From a virus: 20,679 bases of DNA. A program made the position numbers and the translations under genes. The notes beneath the pieces are model-generated. The model was not told where the DNA came from. It ran no database searches and saw nothing but the letters and a program-made list of their open reading frames with translations. This document shows, piece by piece, positions 6,193 through 11,588 of this stretch. Every line of letters begins with the position of its first letter. The stretch's first letter is position 1. The stretch spans positions 1 to 20,679 of IMG/VR virus record IMGVR_UViG_3300042544_000660; one strand, 5' to 3'.

Positions 6193-6221
6193 TTGACATG
6201 AGAGGTGCATGTGTGTAAAGT
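6193..6221 (+). promoter_or_regulatory. Rightward sigma70 promoter at the divergence point
   Basis: TTGACA (6193-6198), 17 bases, TAAAGT (6216-6221), about 30 bases before the first rightward ATG (6254). It lies in the gap where gene direction switches, so it should start the rightward operon with host RNA polymerase. An AT-rich inverted repeat (GAATTT/AAATTC near 6163-6179) is just upstream. Confidence 0.7.
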
Positions 6222-6253
6222 GGCTGCATGTTCAAACGTATGGAGAAATTTAG

Positions 6254-6544
6254 ATGAATAACAAAATCGAGAAAGGTTGTTTAGCTATTGTTGTTGCTGG
6301 ACGTTGCTCTGAGAACATTGGTAAAGTGGTGAGAGTTGGTGACTTCGTTGGACAGTTACCCGATAGCCGATTAAAAGATTATTGGCGAGTGGATAAGCCA
6401 ATGAAGTTTGATAATGCTTTTGGTGTTCTTGATGGAGAGCGGTACTTTAATAGAGAATGTAATCTTTTACGTATTGACTCTTACGACGAAGATATGTATA
6501 ATTATGAACAGATTGATCAATTAGAGAAGGAGAAAGTGGAATGA
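6254..6544 (+). CDS. 96-aa KOW/SH3-like conserved phage protein
   Basis: It begins MNNKIEKGCLAIVVAGRCSE and continues NIGKVVRVGDFVG. The pattern KGCLAIVV-x-G-x(3)-NIGKVVRVG is KOW-like (a glycine-centred beta turn seen in small SH3-like nucleic-acid-binding domains), and I remember similar proteins from podovirus early regions. Later parts hold W-R-V-D and ECNLLRID segments. The ribosome site is TGGAGAAATTTAG. First gene of the rightward operon; the stop overlaps the next start (ATGA). The molecular role is unknown. Confidence 0.75.
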   Translation: MNNKIEKGCLAIVVAGRCSENIGKVVRVGDFVGQLPDSRLKDYWRVDKPMKFDNAFGVLDGERYFNRECNLLRIDSYDEDMYNYEQIDQLEKEKVE

Positions 6545-6954
6545 GTGATTTCTTGGTTGGTAAGACAATTGTCAAAATTATGATTGCTGACGATAAGGAA
6601 GCGTTGTTGTTTAAGTGTGTCGATGGAGACCATATTGTTAAAGTTGATGCTGGTTGTTGTTCACATACTTGGATAGAACACGTTGAGTTACCTGCGCTGG
6701 GCTTTCCTGCATTAGTGTTAGGTTTTGCTGATTTAGAGTTATCTGGCTCAGACGACAATCACCCAGAATATGATTGTTTACAAGTATATGGTTGCTCCAT
6801 CACGACAACCAAAGGTGAAATAGTGATTGACTATCGAAACTCGTCAAACGGTTATTACGGAGGTAATTTATCTTGGCCGGATGATAACTACTTCTACGGT
6901 GGTGTCTATGGTCAAAATGTATCAACTATGAATTGGGTAGATATTGTTGAATAA
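6541..6954 (+). CDS. 137-aa conserved phage hypothetical protein (DUF7448-like)
   Basis: It begins MSDFLVGKTIVKIMIADDKE and contains DAGCCSHTWIEHVELPAL followed by a beta-rich, Tyr/Gly-rich second half (YRNSSNGYYGGNLSWPDDNY). The 'D-x-GCCSHTWIEHV' motif and the 'YGGxL' end recall a widespread phage family (I think DUF7448), recalled from memory. GGAGAAAG is the ribosome site, inside the end of the previous gene. Probably a small all-beta protein; function unknown. Confidence 0.75.
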   Translation: MSDFLVGKTIVKIMIADDKEALLFKCVDGDHIVKVDAGCCSHTWIEHVELPALGFPALVLGFADLELSGSDDNHPEYDCLQVYGCSITTTKGEIVIDYRNSSNGYYGGNLSWPDDNYFYGGVYGQNVSTMNWVDIVE

Positions 6955-7162
6955 TAACAAAGCTCCTGCTGAAGCATTAGAAGAACTAATCATCCTGTCT
7001 GGGATGTATCGTGTACAGCTTGGATTGGTGTCTAAGCTTTCAGGAGCTATTTTAGCTAATGATAAACATAAAGCTAAGAAGTTGTGGAGTGAGATGACAG
7101 AGATTAAGAGTTATCTTTGTGACATATTAACTTGTGATATTGAGGAATATTTGTTTAGTTAA
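6947..7162 (+). CDS. About 71-aa helical hypothetical protein, TTG start
   Basis: The frame opens with two consecutive TTG codons (6944 and 6947) inside the end of the previous gene; no ATG occurs until residue 21, so a TTG start coupled to upstream translation is most likely. The protein (LNNNKAPAEALEELIILSGM...) is helical throughout with an amphipathic pattern. The precise start is uncertain. Function unknown. Confidence 0.55.
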   Translation: MNNNKAPAEALEELIILSGMYRVQLGLVSKLSGAILANDKHKAKKLWSEMTEIKSYLCDILTCDIEEYLFS

Positions 7163-7187
7163 CACGTTTTCTTATTCCAAAACGTTA

Positions 7188-7216
7188 TTAGACAAACAAG
7201 GTATCTATGTTACACT
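7188..7216 (+). promoter_or_regulatory. Sigma70-like promoter for the 46-aa gene
   Basis: TTAGAC (7188-7193), 17 bases, TACACT (7211-7216), 34 bases before the ATG at 7250. Just upstream ACGTTTT (7164-7170) and AAAACGT (7179-7185) form an inverted repeat that may end upstream transcripts or serve as an operator. Confidence 0.45.
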
Positions 7217-7249
7217 TAAGGGTGTATTAGCAAGTAATGGAGGAATACT

Positions 7250-7390
7250 ATGAAGATTCGTATTGATGATGTGGTGAAAACTTTGATGTTTATTGATGGA
7301 AGTATCTATCTGGAAATTGATAGTCAGGAACATCTGGAAGAAGTAATCGAACATCTTGAAACGATGTGGGAAGTGTTTGAGGAAAATTAG
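7250..7390 (+). CDS. 46-aa acidic hypothetical protein
   Basis: A 46-residue frame behind TGGAGGAATACT, a strong ribosome site. It begins MKIRIDDVVKTLMFIDGSIY and ends in an acidic amphipathic helix (EEVIEHLETMWEVFEEN). It has its own likely promoter (7188-7216) and terminator (7410-7446), a one-gene unit. Small acidic proteins like this are often DNA mimics or inhibitors of host enzymes, but that is speculation. Confidence 0.65.
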   Translation: MKIRIDDVVKTLMFIDGSIYLEIDSQEHLEEVIEHLETMWEVFEEN

Positions 7391-7409
7391 AAGCTAAACT
7401 ATGTATAAA

Positions 7410-7446
7410 ACCCTTACAGGACAAGGCTTGTAGGGGTATTTTTATT
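7410..7446 (+). terminator. Rho-independent terminator
   Basis: ACCCTTACA (7410-7418) pairs with TGTAGGGGT (one G-U pair) around a ten-base loop and is followed by ATTTTTATT. It lies 20 bases after the 46-aa gene. Confidence 0.65.
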
Positions 7447-7479
7447 AAGTTTTCACTTATACAGAGAAGCTGTAGCTTG

Positions 7480-7503
7480 AAAGGCGAAGCCTTTGTCTTT
7501 TTA
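7480..7503 (+). terminator. Second rho-independent terminator
   Basis: AAAGGC-GAA-GCCTTT (7480-7494) is a perfect 6-bp stem with a three-base loop, followed by GTCTTTTTATT. A small AAGC-TGTA-GCTT hairpin (7467-7478) precedes it. Two terminators in tandem isolate the polymerase-like gene from upstream transcription. Confidence 0.65.
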
Positions 7504-7527
7504 TTGGAGTATTAGAAGGGTTATTTA

Positions 7528-8826
7528 ATGATATTAGACTACAAGATTAACAAGAAATTACTACCATTTAGTGATAAGATAAAGAATGGTTTAGTTAAAT
7601 ACTTAACCCAGTTCAGTGGTATAAAGATTACTAAACACAAGCTTGATTTAATAGACAAGGTGTGTAAGTGCTTTGTGTTGAACATAGCCAACGCAGTTAA
7701 GAGGAAACAGACTAAGTTCTCTGTTGCACTAGATCAGACAGTATACTCATTACCGGCTATCTACAATGGTAACAACACAGGTAGAAAGGTTAGCTACACG
7801 TATATGAAGGTGCTGATTAACTTCATTACATCTCAGGATGATTTTAACCTCTACAAAGGTGGTGTTACCTCTTGGGAATGGGATGGTGTTATAAAGAAAG
7901 TGGTAGCTAAGACATGGGAGACAAGCTACATTGAGATCCCTGATCACTGGATTAGTGAGATAGACTCTATTGTGAATAAGATTGATATTGTAAATGAATC
8001 AGTTCTTGAGGTAAGAGATTCTAAAGGTAATGTGTTAGCTAAACGTTTACCGGAAAGACAGAAAGAGTTAGTAAGACTCTTAACTAAATTTAACTATAAA
8101 CTTGTTGACTCTGAGTTTAGAATCGAGGATAATAAGTATTCTGTGCAAGTTAAGAAGATTTACAACAATGGTTCTTTTAACGAAGGTGGGAGGGTGTATA
8201 TGTCTGGTGCAGGATTAAGTGATATGATTAATCGTGAGCAACGTATTAAACTGGAAATAAACGGAGAACCTACAGTTGAGTGCGATTATGGACAATTGTT
8301 TCCTCGGATTGCCGCTGATTTAGTTGGTGTTACACTGGATAAGTCCTTTGACCCGTATGGAATCACTATATCAGGTTATAAACCTTCTGTGGTACGTTCA
8401 TTGGCTAAGGTTGGTCTGATGTGTTTATTCAACTGTAAAGACGAAGAAGGTGCTACGTTTGCTCTAATCAAAGAAATGAACCAGAAGTGGTTGAAAGAAC
8501 AGATTGACCAAGCGAAGGACGAAGGTCAATGGCCTGACTTCCCTGTAGCAAGACGTGTTGTGGAAGCATTACTTGAAAGAAATGATTATGTGAACACGTA
8601 TTTCTTTAGTGATAGTGCATTAGACCTCATGGCTATAGAATCTACGATGATGGATTATATTATTGAACGTGTGTTGTCTGACGACCAGATCATGATCCCA
8701 ATACATGATAGTATCATTGTTCAGGAGAAATACAAGGATAAGGCAGTGAAGATTATGGAACGTGCTTACGAAGTGGTTGTTGGTGGGAATAATTGTGTTG
8801 TTAGAACGAAAGGTGCTGAGCTATGA
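7528..8826 (+). CDS. Minimal family A-like (TV-Pol-like) polymerase palm protein
   Basis: A 432-residue protein whose second half carries the three signature motifs of the polymerase A/T7 RNA polymerase superfamily. Motif A is VECDYGQLFPRIAAD with Asp253 and Arg260 spaced as in the canonical DYSQIELR. Motif B-like helix is R290-x3-K294 (VVRSLAKVGLMCLFN). Motif C is IPIHDSIIV with His393-Asp394. Between A and B lies a DPY segment. The N-terminal about 190 residues are Lys-rich and unrecognised; no exonuclease, thumb insertion or zinc finger is visible. Iyer, Abhiman and Aravind (2008) described short polymerases of this superfamily (TV-Pol) in mobile elements and proposed primase plus polymerase activity; similar proteins with a 'GR-x-Y...I-x-ING-PTVE-D' core are, from memory, common in proteobacterial mobile DNA. 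The gene sits behind two terminators, upstream of and distinct from the phage's full DNA polymerase. Activity is inferred. Confidence 0.7.
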   Translation: MILDYKINKKLLPFSDKIKNGLVKYLTQFSGIKITKHKLDLIDKVCKCFVLNIANAVKRKQTKFSVALDQTVYSLPAIYNGNNTGRKVSYTYMKVLINFITSQDDFNLYKGGVTSWEWDGVIKKVVAKTWETSYIEIPDHWISEIDSIVNKIDIVNESVLEVRDSKGNVLAKRLPERQKELVRLLTKFNYKLVDSEFRIEDNKYSVQVKKIYNNGSFNEGGRVYMSGAGLSDMINREQRIKLEINGEPTVECDYGQLFPRIAADLVGVTLDKSFDPYGITISGYKPSVVRSLAKVGLMCLFNCKDEEGATFALIKEMNQKWLKEQIDQAKDEGQWPDFPVARRVVEALLERNDYVNTYFFSDSALDLMAIESTMMDYIIERVLSDDQIMIPIHDSIIVQEKYKDKAVKIMERAYEVVVGGNNCVVRTKGAEL

Positions 8827-9047
8827 ACACCCCACAAAACACATACTGGAACACTCGTGATGGGAGAAAGCTACTGATTGCTGACATGGATTTAGACCAT
8901 GTACAACACTGTGTATCCCTCATGTCTAGACAGACGGGGTTCACTGTAGCTTATTACAGTTATTGCCCTAGAATTAAACTGTGTGAGTTGATTACAGCTT
9001 ATGAGCTAGATCGAACACTAGCTGCTTTAACTGATCCAAATTTATAA
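8823..9047 (+). CDS. 74-aa conserved phage protein (W-x-TRDG type)
   Basis: It overlaps the polymerase-like gene as ATGA, so the two are coupled. It begins MNTPQNTYWNTRDGRKLLIA and continues DMDLDHVQHCVSLM. The 'W-x-TRDG-x(4)-I-x-DM-x(2)-xH-x(2)N/H' pattern is, from memory, a very common short phage protein of unknown function that often lies near nucleic-acid enzymes. A terminator follows nine bases after the stop. Confidence 0.7.
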   Translation: MNTPQNTYWNTRDGRKLLIADMDLDHVQHCVSLMSRQTGFTVAYYSYCPRIKLCELITAYELDRTLAALTDPNL

Positions 9048-9055
9048 ACACCTAA

Positions 9056-9078
9056 GCCCAGCATTCGCTGGGCTTTTT
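9056..9078 (+). terminator. Rho-independent terminator (copy 1)
   Basis: GCCCAGC (9056-9062), loop ATTC, GCTGGGC (9067-9073), then TTTTTATT: a perfect 7-bp GC-rich stem. The 22 bases covering this hairpin recur exactly at 9936-9957. Confidence 0.9.
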
Positions 9079-9105
9079 ATTGCCTAAAATAAAGTGAAAT
9101 AATGC

Positions 9106-9134
9106 TTGACGCACAAGATAATGTGCATTAGAAT
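9106..9134 (+). promoter_or_regulatory. Sigma70 promoter with inverted repeat in spacer
   Basis: TTGACG (9106-9111), 17 bases, TAGAAT (9129-9134), about 30 bases before the next ATG (9165). The spacer holds GCACA (9111-9115) and TGTGC (9122-9126), a 5-bp inverted repeat that could be an operator. It directly follows a terminator. Confidence 0.65.
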
Positions 9135-9164
9135 GTATCTATTGAAACAAATGAGGAGATTGAG

Positions 9165-9395
9165 ATGAAATTACTAGGAAAAACAGTAAACTACTTCGGT
9201 GTTCTGATTAACGTCACCGACGATACTAAATATTTAGTTACATCAAAAGAAGGTAATGTTTATGCTTCCAACCAGAAACCTATGTTCTATGATGATCTTG
9301 GGTGGTGTTACGATTGGGAGCAGTGGAGTCATTTAGTGGTTAAAGTAGACCTTGAAGGGATGGATTGGAAAGACACTTTGATGGAGGTGGAATGA
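9165..9395 (+). CDS. 76-aa hypothetical protein
   Basis: It starts behind GAGGAGATTGAG. The sequence begins MKLLGKTVNYFGVLINVTDD and is beta-rich with many aromatic residues (DDLGWCYDWEQWSHLVVKVD), ending acidic. It looks like a small all-beta fold. It is alone between a promoter (9106-9134) and structured element C (9429-9556). No family recognised. Confidence 0.65.
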   Translation: MKLLGKTVNYFGVLINVTDDTKYLVTSKEGNVYASNQKPMFYDDLGWCYDWEQWSHLVVKVDLEGMDWKDTLMEVE

Positions 9396-9428
9396 TAAAC
9401 ATTCCGACAAGCACCCTATTCCTCTCTA

Positions 9429-9556
9429 AAACGCTCTAGGGTTCATTCTAAGCGATTATTTAGGTGAAAGGGTGTGTTGATGTGGGTGAACACAGATAAT
9501 TGATTGTAGACGATTGTAGCAATGTTTGCTGCCAGCCGATAGGCTGTTGTAGGAGG
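9429..9556 (+). promoter_or_regulatory. Structured leader element C (candidate cis-acting RNA)
   Basis: The gap before the 121-aa gene opens with AACGCTCTAGG and TTCATTCTAAGCG and closes with GTTGTAGGAGG, the same modules in the same order as element A at 5461-5326. Hairpins seen: TTCA/TGAA with CTAA/TTAG (9442-9468), AGCAA-TGT-TTGCT (9518-9530) and CAGCC-GATA-GGCTG (9533-9546). The last ends next to the ribosome site AGGAGG. The outer pairing AACGCTCTA with TAGGCTGTT is possible but imperfect. No gene lies inside. Confidence 0.45.
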
Positions 9557-9562
9557 TTTTAA

Positions 9563-9928
9563 ATGAGTAAAGTATATCAAGATTATTTGGAAGCAAAACG
9601 GAATTACGAGACAGCGGATCGTTGGGCTACTATGCAGAAACGTGGTGGTGGTCGTATGGGCGGAGACAGTTTCGCTATCTCTGTTGACCATTCAGCAATC
9701 AAGCTTGTTCGTTGTGGTCAATATCAAACGGGTGGTCAAAATTACTGGGAGACTGACGCAGCTTTTAATAAGTGTTTGCTGGAATGGATTGTAGCAAACA
9801 TTGACACTGTTCAGGAAGGTGCTTTAGCTTTGATGAAACAGAAGGAACATCAAGCATTGATTAAGTGTAAAGAGTTTGTTGCTGAGATTCAGAGTGCTAT
9901 CAACCAAGCTGATACTAAAGTAGAGTAA
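9563..9928 (+). CDS. 121-aa hypothetical protein
   Basis: It starts behind GTAGGAGGTTTTAA. It begins MSKVYQDYLEAKRNYETADR, has a Gly/Arg-rich linker (MQKRGGGRMGGDS), a short beta-rich middle and a helical C-terminal half (EGALALMKQKEHQALIKCKE). This suggests two helical parts joined by a flexible basic linker. The structured leader C precedes it and terminator copy 2 follows, so it is a separate transcription unit or a leader-regulated gene. Function unknown. Confidence 0.7.
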   Translation: MSKVYQDYLEAKRNYETADRWATMQKRGGGRMGGDSFAISVDHSAIKLVRCGQYQTGGQNYWETDAAFNKCLLEWIVANIDTVQEGALALMKQKEHQALIKCKEFVAEIQSAINQADTKVE

Positions 9929-9937
9929 CACACACAA

Positions 9938-9960
9938 GCCCAGCATTCGCTGGGCTTTCT
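9938..9960 (+). terminator. Rho-independent terminator (copy 2)
   Basis: GCCCAGC (9938-9944), ATTC, GCTGGGC (9949-9955), then TTTCTTTTAT. The hairpin is base-for-base the one at 9056-9073, with two flanking bases on each side also identical, which points to duplication rather than convergence. Confidence 0.9.
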
Positions 9961-9978
9961 TTTATCTGCAATTTGCTA

Positions 9979-10006
9979 TTGACATCACCACTCATTCGTG
10001 TAAAAT
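9979..10006 (+). promoter_or_regulatory. Sigma70 promoter
   Basis: A perfect TTGACA (9979-9984), 16 bases, TAAAAT (10001-10006), 33 bases before the ATG at 10039. Like the promoter at 9106 it immediately follows a copy of the GCCCAGC terminator. Confidence 0.7.
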
Positions 10007-10038
10007 AGCTCTTATTGAAGCAGATTGTGGAGAATCTT

Positions 10039-10152
10039 ATGAACGTGTTTTACACCAACAAATGTCCAATTGAAGCTGCCTATGATCATAACAAAGTGCA
10101 TCAAGTCAAAATGATTGTTGAATACCTTTTTAAAATTAAGGGGTTTAAATGA
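10039..10152 (+). pseudogene. Truncated N-terminus of a conserved phage protein (MNIF type)
   Basis: ATG at 10039 follows TGGAGAATCTT and the promoter at 9979. The 37 residues begin MNVFYTNKCPIEAAYDHNKV and continue HQVKMIVEYL, then turn into LFKIKGFK and stop. From memory, a widespread phage protein of roughly 150-200 residues begins MNIF-x(3)-DPxxAAxxxxDKHVVKMILE; this looks like only its first 29 residues. The missing rest is not found downstream of the endonuclease gene that overlaps the stop (ATGA). I infer that arrival of the endonuclease replaced the remainder. It may still be translated and serve to couple translation. Confidence 0.5.
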
Positions 10153-10967
10153 AAAAGTATTTCTGTGAATGGTGTGGCACTGAGCATTTTAAACCACGCT
10201 CTAGGTTTTGTTCGGATGAGTGCAGATCACTATATAGAAAATCAAAACCTAACCCCTGTCTTGGTAGAAAACAATCAAAAGAGACAATAGAGAAAAGGAT
10301 AAGGAATACAGACCAGAAAGCAAAACAAGCAAAGTTGAGATCCACTATGCTTGAGAGGTATGGTGTAGAAAATGTAGCACAATTGCTTGAAGTAAAAGAA
10401 GCTATTTCTTTAGCTGCTAAAAATAGACCAAAAGACCCAAGAAGTGCAGAACATAGTAAGAAGATTGCCGAAAACAGGAAAATAAATGGCACTAATAAAC
10501 ATACTCAAAAGACCAAAGATTGGTTAAGAGAGACTATGCTAAGACGTTACTCTGACCCAGATTTAGATAGGAGTATTCACGTTGCAGTTGATATAAAATC
10601 TTGGCACAAGAGCGGCAGGGTTGACGCTATCTACTTCAGGTCATCTTATGAGGAAAAATTCTTGTTGTTTTGTAAAAAGTTTAATATTGAGGTAATATCA
10701 GCAGCGAATAAAGAATTTGCAGTGCCTTACATGGCCGCTGATGGGAGAATTCACCATTACTTTCCGGATTTTTATTTACCTAATTACCATACAATAGTGG
10801 AAATAAAACCTATCTCACTTTTAAATGTATATCCGAATGATGTAAAGATTGATGCTGGATTGAAACATCACGAAAACTTTGTTATACTCACTGAAATAGA
10901 TGATTTCTTCGATGAGGTAACTTGGCAACCTTTCTACGAAGAAATAGTAAATAATTGGATTAAATAA
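10149..10967 (+). CDS. Free-standing homing endonuclease, PD-(D/E)XK (Vsr/EDxHD-like) type
   Basis: 272 residues. The N-terminus MKKYFCEWCGTEHFKPRSRF then C-x3-C is a small zinc knuckle. Residues 35-60 (LGRKQSKETIEKRI) resemble the NUMOD3 DNA-binding motif, and TMLERYGVENVAQLLEVKEA (about 65-85) is a helix typical of phage homing endonucleases. The C-terminal nuclease part has SSYEEKFLLF, then YFPDFYLP with Asp207 and TIVEIKP with Glu218-x-Lys220, the PD...ExK catalytic pattern. AAGGGGTTTAA is the ribosome site and the start overlaps a truncated gene; a broken denV-like gene follows. I infer mobility and site-specific cleavage of phage DNA. An alternative is a repair nuclease, but the modular N-terminus favours homing. 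Confidence 0.75.
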   Translation: MKKYFCEWCGTEHFKPRSRFCSDECRSLYRKSKPNPCLGRKQSKETIEKRIRNTDQKAKQAKLRSTMLERYGVENVAQLLEVKEAISLAAKNRPKDPRSAEHSKKIAENRKINGTNKHTQKTKDWLRETMLRRYSDPDLDRSIHVAVDIKSWHKSGRVDAIYFRSSYEEKFLLFCKKFNIEVISAANKEFAVPYMAADGRIHHYFPDFYLPNYHTIVEIKPISLLNVYPNDVKIDAGLKHHENFVILTEIDDFFDEVTWQPFYEEIVNNWIK

Positions 10968-10977
10968 GGAGAGATTT

Positions 10978-11372
10978 ATTACACGTATAAACACCGTAGA
11001 ACCAGTAGAGTTGGCCAGACAACATTTACTTGCCGAATACGTGAATTACCCCGTGTATTCACTCTTGTAAAGAATTGGAAAGGTACTGGTGTAAATTACT
11101 ACAACTTCAAACGTCTGAAGAAACAACCACAAGAGTATACGCTTGGTACAGGACACATGACTCATTTCGCTGATAAGTTACAATGGCTCGCTGATAGATA
11201 CGAATTACTGTGTGGTGAGTGGCGTAATCGTGGATATAAAATTCAGCAAGTAGAACGTAAAGATTTAATTGAAGGTATTGACAATAAATTCTTAGGTGGG
11301 TATACTGTTACACAAGAAGCATTGCGATTAAACCGTGAACGTATAGCAGAAAGATTTGGAGACAAACAATGA
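10978..11372 (+). pseudogene. denV: DenV-like pyrimidine dimer DNA glycosylase (T4 endonuclease V), frameshifted and lacking ATG
   Basis: The translation from 10978 in one frame is TRINTVEPVELARQHLLAEY and, after a one-base shift at 11041, ELPRVFTLVKNW and on to GTGHMTHFADKLQWL. It follows T4 DenV (MTRIN..., ADQHLMAEYRELPRVF, GAGHVTFFYDKLEFL) residue for residue. In T4, Thr2 is the nucleophile and Glu23 the catalytic acid; both codons are present, but the start codon is ATT where ATG is expected, and one base is missing between Tyr21 and Glu23. GGAGAG lies at the right distance before the ATT. The active product would excise UV dimers. From 11157 an intact ATG frame gives the last 71 residues only. 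A sequencing error could also explain the shift, but not the start codon. Confidence 0.75.
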
Positions 11373-11584
11373 AATTTAAATGTATTGAAGATTTCTGGAT
11401 GCTCAATGAATCTGAGGAAAGTGGGAATATTCCAGCGTTTAAGGCTGGAGATGTGTATGATTTCTACGTAGGAAAAGAATCTGCCTACGTCCCTGAGCTG
11501 TATACACCTAAAAACAATCAACAATCTTGTCATTACATGTATAAGAGTGTTGTTGATGAACATTTTATTCAAGTGGAGGAGTAA
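11369..11584 (+). CDS. 71-aa hypothetical protein, probably interrupted at its C-terminus
   Basis: It overlaps the end of the denV-like frame as ATGA. The sequence begins MKFKCIEDFWMLNESEESGN and has IPAFKAGDVYDFYVG, a small beta-barrel-like pattern, ending VDEHFIQVEE just before TAA (11582). The tnpB gene begins five bases later, and a coding-looking 16-codon fragment in the matching frame lies right after the tnpB cassette (12660-12710). The original protein was therefore probably about 88 residues with a charged helical tail, cut by the insertion. Function unknown. Confidence 0.65.
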   Translation: MKFKCIEDFWMLNESEESGNIPAFKAGDVYDFYVGKESAYVPELYTPKNNQQSCHYMYKSVVDEHFIQVEE

Positions 11585-11588
11585 CAAA

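Noticed and set aside
10195-10206. CGCTCTAGG inside the PD-(D/E)XK gene as a fourth copy of the leader motif
   Set aside because: It is a short match within coding sequence without the other modules or stems.
10145-10492. 115-codon leftward open frame that looks hydrophobic
   Set aside because: Antisense to the Lys-rich zinc-knuckle part of the homing endonuclease; Lys codons read as Phe/Leu on the other strand, which fakes membrane segments.
11020-11060. Programmed -1 frameshifting in the denV-like gene
   Set aside because: Re-reading one base gives the T4-like sequence, but the site is not a slippery X-XXY-YYZ heptamer and the ATT start is a second lesion, so a deletion or read error is more likely.
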